A DNA stretch of 64,000 bases from Tiliqua scincoides. Lineage: Eukaryota; Chordata; Lepidosauria; Squamata; Scincidae. The first letter of the stretch is position 1. The number at the start of each line of letters is the position of its first letter. Below, in pieces: positions 1 through 10,425 of this stretch. The notes under the pieces were generated by a model. That model was given only the letters and a program-made list of their open reading frames with translations, made no database searches and was not told the origin of the DNA. The position numbers and the translations under genes were made by a program. The DNA is taken from assembly GCF_035046505.1 (NCBI RefSeq), contig NC_089823.1, positions 7,882,544 to 7,946,543 on the forward strand. The letters run 5' to 3'.

Positions 1-63
1 GACACCCAGCCCCAGCACTACAAGCCTACTGCCGGCACTAGAGCCCTTAGGATTTGACTCACA

Positions 64-152
64 GGCTGCAATCCTATCCACATTCACCTGGGAGTAGGCC
101 CCATTGACTATAATGGGACTTACTTCTGAGTAGACATGCATAGGATTGGGCT
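64..152. mobile_element. Short palindromic CAATCCTA element
   Basis: About 90 bases that read nearly the same on both strands. The ends are GCTGCAATCCTAT and ATAGGATTGGGC, and the middle has GTAGGCCCCATTGA facing AATGGGACTTACTTC. Related copies lie at 16657, 25738, 30685 and 50176, with interrupted ones near 13697/15000 and 54440. This is a very common short inverted-repeat element in squamate genomes. No transposase family is assigned. Confidence 0.6.
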
Positions 153-1083
153 CATAGTCCTTTACAAAACTAATACATGAGAGAGGAATAAAATGTGACA
201 GAAAGCCATTAAAATTGCTTCTAAAAGTGACAAATTATCCACTTCAATTTAATTGAGAAATGGCTCCCCATTTTACCTCTGCCTAATATTTTGTAAGATG
301 CAAAAAGAAAACGGAAAACAAAATCTATTATCAGCAGTAGAAGGGGAGAGGCAGAGCTGTAAGTGCATCATGCTTCCAAAACTCGCCGTATAAGCTACCC
401 TTCCCCCTCGTTCTTGGATTCCTGTCCGGGGGACAAAAGCAACGTGGAGGGAATACCTACATGTTGCTTTTGCTCCTTGGAACGGCCCTGAGAACAAGAG
501 GCAGGGAGAGCTTACACGATGAGTTTCAGAGCCATGCAGCACTTACAGCTCTGCCCCCCCAATCTGGTTCCACTACTGTCTGTTATCATTAAAACCTGAG
601 GCAAATTTTAAGATCCTCTTTGATAAAACACTGTCAGCCCCTCAGATATTTGCCTGATGGGTGAGAGGCTGTTTTGAAGCAATATGGCAAAAACAAACAA
701 CTTTTATTTTTGCAATGCAGAGATGATCTGAAATGCTTTGGCTCCTTTGGACAAATTTTCAGGGTGGTCTGCAAACAAGGAACTGAGGGGTGCGTCGGGG
801 AGGGAGGGGGTGGATCTGGTAGCAGTCACATGCCAGATCCCATTCCTGTAACTCCTCCTTGGAATGCTCCCGGCATGCTATCGGTGGCCAGAAAGCCTAT
901 GCACAGGTAAGTAAAAACATGTTTTACTTACCCCCAGTTTGCCTTCTGGTTCCCCCCCTCATAGAATGCAGTCTCCATCAGTAGTGCTGCATGCTATGGG
1001 GTGGTGGGGGATAAGACTGGGCTCTTAGCTTGTTAGTATTGTTTCCTCCAAGGTTTCAGGCTTAGGTGAACTCCATGAGAAAT
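153..1083. other. No recognisable gene
   Basis: Mostly single-copy-looking DNA with no convincing coding sequence. Around 830-990 there is GC-richer sequence weakly resembling the internal part of the CAATCC-ended MITEs, including a short palindromic AAGTAAAA/TTTTACTT stretch near 910-930. Nothing else is seen. Confidence 0.4.
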
Positions 1084-1740
1084 CATAAGAACATAAGAAC
1101 AGCCCCACTGGATCAGGCCATAGGCCCATCTAGTCCAGCTTCCTGTATCTCACAGCAGCCCACCAAATGCCCCAGAGAGCACACCAGATAACAAGAAGAC
1201 CTGCAAGGCCTCCTGGGAATTGTAGTTTAAGAACATAAGAACAGCCCCACTGGATCAGGCCATAGGCCCATCTAGTCCAGCTTCTTGGATCTCACAGTGG
1301 CCCACCAAATGCCCCAGGGAGCACACCAGATAACAAGAGACCTGCAAGGCTTCCTGGGAATTGTAGTTAAGAACATAAGAACAGCCCCACTGGATCAGGC
1401 CATAGGCCCTTCTAGTCCAGCTTCCTGTAACTCACAGCAGTCCACCAAATGCCCCAGGGAATACATATCATTAAGGTTGTAGCATAGGTGAACATAAGAA
1501 CAGCCCCACTGGATCAGGCCATAGGCCCATCTAGTCCAGCTTCCTGTATCTCACAGCGGCCCACCAAATGCCCCAAGGAGCACACCAGATAACAAGAGAC
1601 CTGCAAGGCCTCCTGGGAATTGTAGTTTAAGAACATAAGAACAGCCCCACTGGATCAGGCCATAGGCCCATTTAGTCCAGCTTCCTGTATCTCACAGCGG
1701 CCCACCAAATGCTCCAGGGAGCACACCAGATAACAAGAGA
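1084..1740 (-). repeat. Tandem array of five CR1 tail units
   Basis: Units begin at about 1091, 1231, 1371, 1490 and 1631, giving periods of 140, 140, 119 and 141 bases. Each unit holds about 110 bases of the CR1 3' terminus. Three of the junctions, at 1210-1226, 1352-1367 and 1611-1626, add about 30 bases that include, on the minus strand, ACTACAATTCCCAG. The third unit is shorter and lacks this motif. Confidence 0.9.
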
Positions 1741-1935
1741 CCTCATCCTGGTGCCCTCCCTTGCATCTGGCATTCTGACATAACCCATTTCTAAATCCAG
1801 GAGGTTGCGCATACACATCATGGCTTGTACCCCGTAATGGATTTTTCCTCCAGAAACTTGTCCAATCCCTTTTTAAAGGCGTCCAGGCCAGATGCCGTCA
1901 CCTTTAAAAAGGGATTGGACAAGTTTCTGGAGGAA
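1084..1935 (-). mobile_element. CR1 LINE 3' end with tandem tail and inverted 5' piece
   Basis: CR1-family LINE in minus orientation. The left part is five tandem copies of the 3' terminal unit. Then follow one copy of the 3' untranslated region and the last codons of ORF2 (1741-1897). The 5' end is odd: bases 1901-1935 are a perfect reverse complement of 1845-1879, so the last piece of the element is flipped relative to the rest. CR1 copies are normally 5'-truncated without inversion. Family assignment rests on the ORF2 C-terminal sequence shared with the better copies at 4212 and 57751. Confidence 0.85.
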
Positions 1936-2100
1936 ATCAAGTGGTGATCACGTGAAACCAAGTGGTGTAACGATAGTAGTTACAGATTTAGGAGTGGCAG
2001 AAGTTCCTGAGCTGTATAAAACCCATGTCTTCTAGGTAATCATCACAAGAAATCATTTTTATAATCAGAATTGCCAGTCTGATTGTCTGAAATATTCTCA
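1934..2100 (+). repeat. Unclassified dispersed repeat, copy A
   Basis: This segment is clearly homologous to the reverse complement of 8861-9000, about 7 kb away. Shared stretches include GGCAGAAGTTCCTGAGCT and ATAATCAGAATTGCCAGTCT, with scattered substitutions. The CR1 at 1084-1935 abuts its left edge. The family is not recognised. Confidence 0.6.
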
Positions 2101-2755
2101 TGGAGGTCTCATGAAATTATCAAGGATTTAACCCAGGGCCTTCCACATGTGCTGAGCTGTGATCCTTTCCTAAGGACCTGAGCAGGAAGAATTACGGTAT
2201 ATAATTAATGCAGAATGCTATCAATATTCACTGCAGCTTTGCTATATGATAGAAAACTAAATAAACCTCATTCCTCCCACTCTACTTTATTCAGTCCCAC
2301 CCAAGGTCTGGTGTTAACAGAAGAACTCTATGATATCTAAGATGTAGTATTAGGATTACCGTAGGTAAGACAGCGTGAGTATAGCACCAGTGAAGCATGA
2401 ATGTTGTCTGATTAGCATAATTAGAGTTCCTGCAATTATACAGTTCTCTCATTTAAATGAACACATTTGGTAGTGATAGAAAAAAAATAATGTTCTTAAA
2501 GGAAGCTAAGATTTCGCTTGCTGCATTTCACCCTGTGCACCCATATTTTTTTAGTTAAAAAAAAAAAGATTTTAAGTGTGATACTACAAGGCAGACAAGG
2601 GTGAAACAACAACTGCAGACGGGATTGGGGGTGAGCTGTCATCAATATGCTGATGCCTAGCTCTGTTTCTCCTTTTTATCTAATCCAGGTGAAGCAGTGG
2701 CTACCCTGAACACGTCTGGTGTTAGCAGTGATAAGAGCTAATAAATGGAAGGATT
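2101..2755. other. No recognisable feature
   Basis: AT-rich single-copy-looking sequence with short A and T runs. No coding sequence or repeat could be supported. Confidence 0.35.
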
Positions 2756-2905
2756 GGTTTTCAACCTTCAGTCTCAAAAGACTATGGTATAAGCCTACAG
2801 CACCCGGTATTTCCAGGCGGTCTCCCATCCAAGTACTAACCAGGCCTGACCCTGCTTAGCTTCCAAGATCAGACGAGATCGGGCACATGCAGGGTAACAG
2901 TTGCT
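2756..2905 (-). mobile_element. 5S-rRNA-derived SINE with LINE tail
   Basis: Reads on the minus strand as roughly 110 bases of 5S rRNA sequence followed by about 30 bases identical in type to the end of the APE LINE at 36173-38801. The 5S part keeps the A-box region (near AAGCTAAGCAGGGTC) and the box C motif GGATGGGAGACC, the internal RNA polymerase III promoter of 5S genes. The tail holds the AGTCT/AGACT stem with loop TTTG. Five such copies lie in the window. Confidence 0.9.
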
Positions 2906-3279
2906 AAATCCAGATTTTCAATCTATGCTGGAGAGGTTGTACTCCACCTTAAAGATTAGGCTCACAGCTTGGGGAAGGCATCTGATTTCAGAGCAATGGG
3001 GAGACAACAGGCGGAGGAGTCAGCAGCTGTGTCCACTGAATTTAAGCCCCCTTTCCAGCCTCAATTCTCCTGCAATCCACACAGGCTTGCACCAGTGATA
3101 TCTAGGTGCAGGTCCAAGTAGACTCACTAGGCTGGAATCCAGGGCAAGGGATCAAATGTTTGATCCCTTGCCCCAAGGAAGCCTCCAAAAGCCAAAACTC
3201 CCTCACTGGATGCAGCAGAACCCATTTTGCTGCCTCCACATCACCATGCAGGGGGTTACAGTGGATTTGGCCTCCATAT
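2906..3279. other. No recognisable feature
   Basis: Single-copy-looking DNA. A short internal inverted motif (GGGATCAAA/TTTGATCCC) lies near 3148-3170. No coding evidence. Confidence 0.35.
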
Positions 3280-3393
3280 GCTTCCATTTTACTCTAGCGG
3301 CCCAGAATGGCTCTGAAGGGGAGGGGCTGCTCGCACGGCGGAGAGGCACCCTGCAAAACTTGGTGCTTTGCATCCCCTCTAGTTACGTTACTG
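3280..3393. mobile_element. hAT MITE, right half only
   Basis: Right half of the palindromic MITE family whose ends are CAGTGGCGTAGCTA-like. It keeps the AGAATGGCTCTGAAGGGGAG and TGCAAAACTTGGTGCTTTGC blocks seen in the complete copies at 19475 and 42814, and ends in a degraded TAGTTACGTTACTG. The left half is missing. Confidence 0.65.
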
Positions 3394-4132
3394 GGGGTGC
3401 CTAGAAAGGAACAGTGTAGTTCATAGGAGTGCTTCACTTGGAGTTCTTGTCCAAATTGGACTTAGCCTTGCCCCCTTCAGAAACTGTACTTAATTGGGGT
3501 CCTAGAAAAAAAATACTGCTGTACTTCCAGGATAGCTTCCTAAGCTGGTGCAGCAAAGACCTATCTCCTAATCTCAGAAGTCAAGAGCACACAGGAGATA
3601 TTGGCAGAAGACCTAATGACTTAAGTCATTACCTTAGAAGCCCATAATTGCAATGTATGGTTTCAAGTACCCCAAATCTGATTTTCAATTTCTTTTAGGA
3701 CAAAGGTCCACAAAATGGATTATCAGAAACTCTCAAAAGGTAATTGATGCTGTCAATGGCTACGCTGATGCAGCCACATTCAAATCATGGATTTAGATCA
3801 GTCGAGTTCCTAATTGGTGCGTGTGTTTAAAGGATCCTATGAAACCAGAAATACAATTACAGCCAGTTCCTATGCATGTTTACTGAGCTATAAATTCCAC
3901 TGACCGTCCAATCCCATGCAGAATTGGCCTGTCGCATGTAAGGGTTTACAACAACAGAACAGAGTTGCGGAATGGCAGAAGCTCTTTGCAACAACCAGCT
4001 CCGGTGCCTGACACTTTATTCCCCCGCCCCAATGTGTTTCAGGAGGAGGGTAACTGAATAGAATTAGCAAGTGGCATTCCAGGCTGATGCTGGAAACTAC
4101 AATTCCCAGTAGGCAATATGATAAGGTGCATG
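3394..4132. other. No gene; one ZNF143-like motif
   Basis: Single-copy-looking sequence without recognised repeats. At 4096-4109 it holds ACTACAATTCCCAG, the same motif found at CR1 tail junctions. Here it stands alone, just left of a MITE end. Confidence 0.35.
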
Positions 4133-4211
4133 GTGTTGGTGTAGCCAGAGGGGGTGCTAAGCATTAAGTTTTGCAGGGAGCCTCACCATGGTGTGCAAGA
4201 TGCCCCTCCCC

Positions 4212-5235
4212 TAAGAACATAAGAACAGCCCCACTGGATCAGGCCATAGGCCCATCTAGTCCAGCTTCCTGTATCTCACAGAGGCCCACCAAATGCCCCA
4301 GGGAGCACGCCAGATAACAAGAGACTTGCAAGGCCTCCTGGGAATTGTAGTTAAGAACATGAGAACAGCCCCACTGGATCAGGCCATAGGCCCATCTAGT
4401 CCAGATTCCTGTATCTCACAGCGGCCCACCAAATGCCCCAGGGAGCACACCAGATAACAAGAGACCTCATCCTGGTGCCCTCCCTGGCATCTGGCATTCT
4501 GACATAACCCATTTCTAAAATCAGGAGGTTGCGCATACACATCATGGCTTGTACCCCATAATGGATTTTTCCTCCAGAAACTTGTCCAATCCCCTTTTAA
4601 AGGCATCTAGGCTAGACGCCAGCACCACATCCTGAGGCAAGGAGTTCCACAGACCAACCACACACTGAGTAAAGAAATATTTTCTTTTGTCTGTCCTCAC
4701 CCGACCAACACTCAATTTTAGTGGATGTCCCCTGGTTCTGGTATTATGTGAGAGTGTAAAGAGCATCTCCCTATCCACTCTGTCCATCCCCTGCACAATT
4801 TTGTATGTCTCAATCATGTCCCCCCTCAGGCGTCTCTTTTCTAGGCTGAAGAGGCCCAAACGCCGTAGCCTTTCCTCATAAGGAAGGTGCCTCAGCCCCA
4901 TAATCATCTTAGTCACTCTCTTTTGCACTTTTTCCATTTCCACTATGTCTTTTTTGAGATGCGGCGACCAGAACTGGACACAATACTCCAGGTGTGGCCT
5001 TACCATAGATTTGTACAACGGTATTATAATACTAGCCGTTTTGTTCTCAATACCTTTCCTAATGATCCCAAGCATAGAATTGGCCTTCTTCACTGCTGCC
5101 GCACATTGGGTCGATACTTTCATTGACCTGTCCACCAACACCCCAAGATCTCTCTCCTGATCTGTCACAAACAGCTCAGAACCCATCAGCCTATATCTAA
5201 AGTTTTGATTTTTTGCCCCAATGTGCATATGTGCC
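4212..5235 (-). mobile_element. CR1 LINE, 3' third with two tail units
   Basis: Minus-strand CR1. The 3' end is at 4212 and carries two tandem 140-base tail units (starts 4212 and 4352). The junction holds the ACTACAATTCCC motif at 4335-4351. Upstream on the minus strand come the 3' untranslated region and about 230 codons of ORF2 C-terminus, still open. The copy sits inside a hAT MITE. The 5' boundary near 5235 is approximate. Confidence 0.88.
4542..5229 (-). pseudogene. CR1 ORF2 C-terminal fragment
   Basis: Open for about 229 codons with the standard CR1 ORF2 C-terminal landmarks in order: MHIGAKNQNF, DQERDLGVLVD, RPHLEYCVQFWSPHLKKDI, YEERLRRLGLFSLEKRRLRG, WNSLPQDVV and the terminal DKFLEEKS. 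This region lies after the reverse transcriptase palm domain. Endonuclease and catalytic RT motifs are absent because the copy is 5'-truncated, so it cannot act alone. The frame is unbroken, so the copy is not very old. Confidence 0.85.
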
Positions 5236-5381
5236 CCATATGTGCAATGTGCCCTCATATACATATGACTCTGTTTTGCACCCACTGCCCTGAATGACTC
5301 CAAAGGGGAAGGTAGGGGCTCCTTGCAGCCGCGGTGAGGGTCCTTGCAAAACTTAGTGCTTTGCACCCCCTCTAGCTACGC

Positions 5382-5608
5382 CAGCCATTTTCAACCAGTG
5401 TGCTATAGCACACTGGTGTGCCGTGAATGGTCTGCAGGTGTGCCATGGGAATTTGGGGAGGGTCATTTCTTAGTAGAGCCATTGAGGGATGTGAGCCTCC
5501 ACCAACAGCATGGTGTGCCTTGTCAATGGTAAAAGAACTGATGGTGTGCCTTGACAATTTTAGCACCTTATCAGTGTGCCACAAGACAAAAAAGATTGAA
5601 AATCTCTG
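5382..5608. mobile_element. hAT MITE, CAGCCATTTTCAACC type
   Basis: Ends are CAGCCATTTTCAACC and GATTGAAAATCTCTG, an imperfect terminal inverted repeat. It is flanked by 8-base duplications AGCTACGC (5374-5381) and AGCTATGC (5609-5616), matching at 7 of 8. It contains repeated GGTGTGCC motifs. It carries no transposase and was inserted in the right end of an older MITE. Confidence 0.8.
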
Positions 5609-5621
5609 AGCTATGCCATTG

Positions 5622-6069
5622 GTGAGACCAGTACCTGAAAAGCCCACAAGCCTGAAGGCAAGCTGCTTGCCTGTGCTTGACTAGGCTAACGGGGGTGTGG
5701 CAATCCCTGCAGCAAAGGTGTGGGCATGAATTCTAGCAGCCAATATCACTGGGCAAGTGTGAGGGATCCATGGGGGAAAGGCCAGCTGAGAGGTGCTGGC
5801 TCTGCTATGGAGGGAGAGAGGTGGGAGGGCAGACAGTGGGAAACAAGGTAACATGAATGCGTGGGGGGAACACTGGGAGAGCAGGGAAGAGACAGGTAGG
5901 GGAGGTGGAAGACCACCTGAGGAGGGAGCCTTGAGGCAGCCTTGATGGAAGGAGCTGAGGGGACCCTGCTTGCTGGGCATAACCTCCTTAGGAGGTGCTG
6001 AATTGCCTGGATGGAAAGAGATACTGGGATACCCCTGCTCTGAGGCAGCCTTAAGGAATCTGTCCTCCC
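5622..6069. other. No recognisable gene
   Basis: GA-rich sequence with long chance reading frames but no recognisable protein. It may continue into the candidate LTR to the right; no boundary is visible. Confidence 0.3.
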
Positions 6070-6530
6070 CTTGTTGCAAGGTCAAAAGCAAACTCAGTAG
6101 GCAAGAGTGGTGATAGTCTGCAAGCTTTATTTCGTTGACAGCAACGGTCTTCTCAAGGACTCCTGTCCAAAGCAAAGAGAGCAATGAGAGCCATGTGGGA
6201 GCTCTCAGAGCCCTCAGAGAGAGCAATTTTCCAGTGTGAGCCTCTCACTGGCTCCTTTGTTTGAGGAGACTTACATTTCTCATTGGCTGGTGTGTGACAT
6301 CAGAGATGGGGGCTTTCTCAGGGTTGGCTATAGATAACTTTACAAGCATTTGATTGGTTGGTTTTAAGTTACAGATTCCAAAAAAGGCAAATACATACAT
6401 TGAGACATATAGAAAACGTTGTTTCCAACAATCACTAGATGGCACTGTTTACTCAATTACTGCCTTTGGTATGTTTTGAGCTTATCTCTGACCACCAGTG
6501 CTATCTTTCCAAATTCCTTTCTGTCTGGTC
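6070..6530 (-). mobile_element. Candidate LTR fossil
   Basis: On the minus strand the block shows two CCAAT-type boxes, then an AATAAAGC polyadenylation signal followed by a short stretch ending in CA. This is the order expected of a long terminal repeat. No partner LTR, viral gene or target duplication was found, so it may be a solo LTR of a retrovirus-like element, or may not be an LTR at all. Age and family are unknown. Confidence 0.3.
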
Positions 6531-6780
6531 TCATCAATCACTGTGGGCCAACCTCTGTTTAAACTAAGCCTTGTGGTCTTTTCTCTATTCTATGTGTGAT
6601 TCTTTATATGTGACTTGTATAGTGGTACAAACAAACTAACCTCTTATTGTAAAAAGGATTTTAAGAATTCTTTCTCATTCATTTTAACTAAATCCAGCTC
6701 CTTCTATCAGCTTAGAGGCTCTCATTATGTTTTGGCATAATTAGGGGACTTTCTTAGGAATGTTATTTCTGTTATCTTTT
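6531..6780. other. No recognisable feature
   Basis: T-rich sequence with no repeat or coding sequence recognised. Confidence 0.3.
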
Positions 6781-6788
6781 GTCTAGCT

Positions 6789-6968
6789 CAGGGGTGCTCA
6801 AACTTTCAACTTTAGGGATGCTGGACCTTTAACAAGTGTATAGAAGAGAGAATTTCAGCAGGTGCAACTTGTCATCCCACAGATGACAAGCTGCAGCTGC
6901 TGAAATTATCTCTCCTACACAATTTTAAAGGTCCAGCATCCCTAAAGTTGAAAGTTTGAGCACCCCTG
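6789..6968. mobile_element. Palindromic hAT MITE
   Basis: 180 bases beginning CAGGGGTGCTCAAAC and ending GTTTGAGCACCCCTG. The two halves are inverted repeats over most of their length (GGGATGCTGGACCTTTAA facing TTAAAGGTCCAGCATCCC). The flanks GTCTAGCT (6781-6788) and ATCTAGCT (6969-6976) match at 7 of 8, an 8-base hAT duplication. It shares its end sequence with the element at 54337. Confidence 0.88.
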
Positions 6969-6976
6969 ATCTAGCT

Positions 6977-8002
6977 GATGTTTGCAGGTGTCTGTATCTT
7001 CAGAAAACTCTATTTTAATTAGCAACAGATACACTGTCTTTGCTATGGCCTTTTTATCTAATGTTGCTAGTTTTCCTCATTAAAATGTTAGTGCTATCCC
7101 TCTAACCTGTGTATAACCTTTAGTTTTACTGCTTTTTGGTGCCAAGAGATATAACTTTTCCTATTTAATTGCTACAAGTGCATCCTGCTTCCTGGCTACT
7201 CCTTATCTGTCTTTCTTTGAGTTGTAAATCTGTCTCTGAGTTGTAACTAAATCTGTCACTTTGAGTTGTAACTCCCTAGTTCCAATTAAAAGTATAAGAG
7301 TCTTAACTGTGAGGAGTAACTTCATGCCACATTCTAGTGTCTCCTTGTTAGACTCTTTTTAATTAACTTTTGCCAGACATTTGCCTCTTAAAGTTACATT
7401 TCAGACTTGTGGCTTTAAGCTGTTTAATAACTTTTCACCTTTCTGTGTATTTTATGCTTTGATCAAACTATTCTAACAGCTAAAATTCACTTTAATCTAC
7501 CATACATTGCTACTAACATTAATTTACACTTTTAAGCAATAATTATTAAACACTGAAGAATGCATGCAAACATTGGCACTTCTTATGATGCTTTGGTATG
7601 TTGCTTTGACATAATACATATACAAGACTTTTTGATTTAAAGAGAAGCCTAAATGAATATTTAAAAAATCCAAAAAGCCTTTTCTTGCCATGGGTTTCAG
7701 GTTCCCTGTTTAGTTTTCATTTACCATACTAGCAATTAAGCTTCAGATGGAAATTCCAGCTTCATACTCCCTTTTTCAGAGACAGCATTCACCTTATCTG
7801 ATGCTTTGGCAGTTTGCCAAGAGACATTCCTTTCCTAATTTACAGCCTGTCTGCTGTTTGCAGTTTCAGACTTCTTCAGACATAGTGGATTTCATATTGT
7901 TTTAAGCATCACTTTCCCTATTTCTTAAACATATAAACTAATAATTTGTTTTAAACTAATTTAGCTATAAACACCCATAACATAGCATTAACATTTGCAT
8001 AA
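6977..8002. other. AT-rich stretch, nothing recognised
   Basis: T-rich on the plus strand and A-rich on the minus strand, with no frame longer than chance and no match to other repeats in the window. It might be an old repeat interior, but there is no positive evidence. Confidence 0.3.
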
Positions 8003-8347
8003 ATGATTAGTTTTAGCATAAATGGCTTGCTTTCATGGCCTTGTCTCACCCTAGAGCTTGAGCACCCCCACAACTGCCATCTCCAAAAGGAGGAGTCCAT
8101 CATCAGCACGGACCTCATGCTATGGTACAACAGGGTTGCCATGCACTCTGCAAGTGGCTGGGCAGTGGTGACCGACCCACCACCAACCAACATTAAGCCA
8201 AGGGGAGCCCGCCCATTAATTGACATTGACTCCTACGTCTATGTAGGATCCCATGAGAACTCTGGACTGGTCTTATCCAGAACTCTTTCCCTATCCTTCA
8301 AAATTCCTCATGTGTTTAACGTAAGGAACAGCTCCCCAAATTTCTGA
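8003..8347 (+). other. Open frame of unknown origin
   Basis: 114 codons open on the plus strand. The stretch 8040-8270 is less AT-rich than its neighbours, and the translation has a mixed, protein-like composition (for example HPHNCHLQKEESIIS and PPPTNIKPRGARPLIDIDSY). No family is recognised. A minus-strand frame of 91 codons overlaps it, so this may be chance or a decayed exon or transposon piece. Confidence 0.15.
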
Positions 8348-8860
8348 CAGTGACCACACTTCTGACAGAGGCAGAAAGGCCTCCCCGGACAATCCAGGTG
8401 AGAGAAGCAGGTTCATATGGTAGGAAATGAATCTTTGGGTGTCCTCTGCTGAAGCCATTTGCCTTGAAAATGTTGCATTAAGTGAAATCTGATTCCATAT
8501 CTACCAAGCTGTGAAAAGTGTAGCTCTTTTGTGTTCATCTTTTTTTATATCTTGCCTTTATTTCCTTTTCCCATTTTTTTAAATGGAGTCATCCATTCAA
8601 AGTCAGCCCAATTCAAACACAAGTCTTTAATTCCAAGGCCTGGGAAAACAATTGTATAGTCTGAAAATGACAGAGCTCAAAACAGACCGTGCTGCAAATC
8701 TGCTTTATTTCAACAAAGTCACCCTATCAGACAAGCACTCTGTTATCATTTGCATTGGAATATATTTGACTCTTCTTTCTCTGAGCAAATATTAATTTCG
8801 GGACACCTAATGGACAAAACGGAAGGCTCTGAAGTTCTGTTTTGAAAAAGGTTTAGGATA
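8348..8860. other. No recognisable feature
   Basis: Single-copy-looking AT-rich sequence with nothing supported. Confidence 0.3.
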
Positions 8861-9000
8861 TTCCAGGCAATCAGACTGGCAATTCTGATTATTAAAATGA
8901 CTTCTTGTGATGATTGCCTAGAAGACATGAGTTTATATAGCTCAGGAACTTCTGCCATTCCTAAATCCGTAACTACTATAGTTACAGCACTTGATTTCTT
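8861..9000 (-). repeat. Unclassified dispersed repeat, copy B
   Basis: Reverse complement of this segment matches 1934-2100 with scattered differences. The two copies are inverted relative to each other. A minus-strand frame of 87 codons covers it (8746-9009), but copy A does not keep the frame, so coding is not claimed. Confidence 0.6.
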
Positions 9001-9518
9001 TGAAAACATAATGTGATACTAATGCTGGGGGTTCTGTTTAGCCCAAACATCTGCAGAGATGCTGGGTTAGGTCTGCATTGTTTCATATGATACTGTTTCA
9101 TCGCAGCTACTACCGAAGACTCCCAGAGCTTGGCACTGGAACAGTGAAGCAGGTCTTATATATGGGGGCAGGTATACCGCACCTGAGAACGCCATTCATA
9201 AACCCAGCAATAACCAGGAACGTCACACTTTTAGACCTCTGTGAATTGATTTCCCCTCCAGGTGTCACCCTCTAATGACGTTGGTACCTAACTAGCTTGT
9301 TCTTTGCTTTGACCGGGCTGTTGTTGGGCTCTCCAGAGTCTAGCTGCCTGTGGATCTCAAACAGGATAACAGATCATGAGCTAACACAGCAGCTGACTTT
9401 TTGAGGGGGTGCTGGGGGACTAGTTTGCCATGGTATATCAGCTGGCTGTTTGGTATTTAACTGCTCATGTAAGCTTCTGAGCTTACTGGATACTTTACCT
9501 ACCCTTCAAAACCTCTCT
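9001..9518. other. No recognisable feature
   Basis: Single-copy-looking sequence. No gene or repeat recognised. Confidence 0.3.
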
Positions 9519-9526
9519 AGTCTAGG

Positions 9527-10125
9527 CAGTGGCATCGCTAATGATCGTGTAGCCCGGTGCAAAGCTCAAAATGTTGCCCCAGAAGTGATATCACAACCAG
9601 AAGTGACATCACATCCGGGCTTTTTAAAAAGTGAAAATTGGGAAGAACCCACCTTCCCCCCCCCCAGCAGCTCACGACCCACTTGCTCTACTACCTCCCC
9701 CCAATCAGTGGCATAGCTAAGGCATCTATCTGCTACCTGGGGTCAAAGAAGATTTTGTAGCCCCCCCCCAATGATAAAATCAAATTTAATTAAGTAAATA
9801 AATAAAAAGTTATTGGTTCCATGCTGTATCATAATAGCATCTCATTGGCACTCAGAAAAAAATCTGTCTTACAGGTCAGTTTGGAGTTAAGCACTTTTTG
9901 TTCCACAAGATGGTTGTGTTTTCATTTTTTAGTTAATTGGCCATAACTTTTGATAGAATACAGATATTCCAGTGCAGTTCTCTTATATATAACATGATGG
10001 TATTATTAATACATACCAAGATTTTTACAATTTTGGTCACTACTGTCAAGTTCAGCTTGTTGCCCCCCTAAAGCTTGATGCCCGGTGCAACTGCTACCCC
10101 TTGCACCCCCTTAGCTATGCCACTG
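9527..10125. mobile_element. hAT nonautonomous element, 599 bp
   Basis: Starts CAGTGGCATCGCTAA and ends TTAGCTATGCCACTG, with a perfect 8-base duplication AGTCTAGG at 9519-9526 and 10126-10133. A second left end, CAGTGGCATAGCTAA, lies inside near 9714, suggesting one related element sits within another or a rearranged composite. No transposase frame is present. Confidence 0.88.
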
Positions 10126-10425
10126 AGTCTAGGCTACCAACTGATGTGGGATGCTGAACAAGAGCCTCCTTGGTGATAGGAAGATCCAAAATAGGTGGAA
10201 AAATAGGCAAAAAATAATAATAAAAGGAAAATCAGGAATTTTCACCATATATGAGAATGCTACTACTTAAAGTTTATGTAACAATTTCTGAGGGCACAAG
10301 ACATTTTGCATATATTATCCTTACAGCTGCCCTGGATGGTAAGTATTCTGATCACCACATTGCCACTGAGACTGAGAACGGCTTGCCTAAGGTTACCTAG
10401 TGAGTCAGTTTTGATTTGTAGCTCA

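Larger units (their letters stand above)
4133..5621. mobile_element. hAT MITE split by nested insertions
   Basis: The left half of a CAGTGGCGTAGC-type MITE (4133-4211) and its right half (about 5263-5381, resuming at 5609-5621) are separated by a CR1 LINE (4212 to about 5235). A second hAT MITE (5382-5608) is inserted within a few bases of the right end. The MITE is therefore the oldest layer. About 28 bases at 5236-5262 are not assigned. Confidence 0.7.

Noticed and set aside
5681-6226. 181-codon minus-strand frame
   Set aside because: It spans GA-rich DNA and a possible LTR fossil without any protein family; no coding claim is made.
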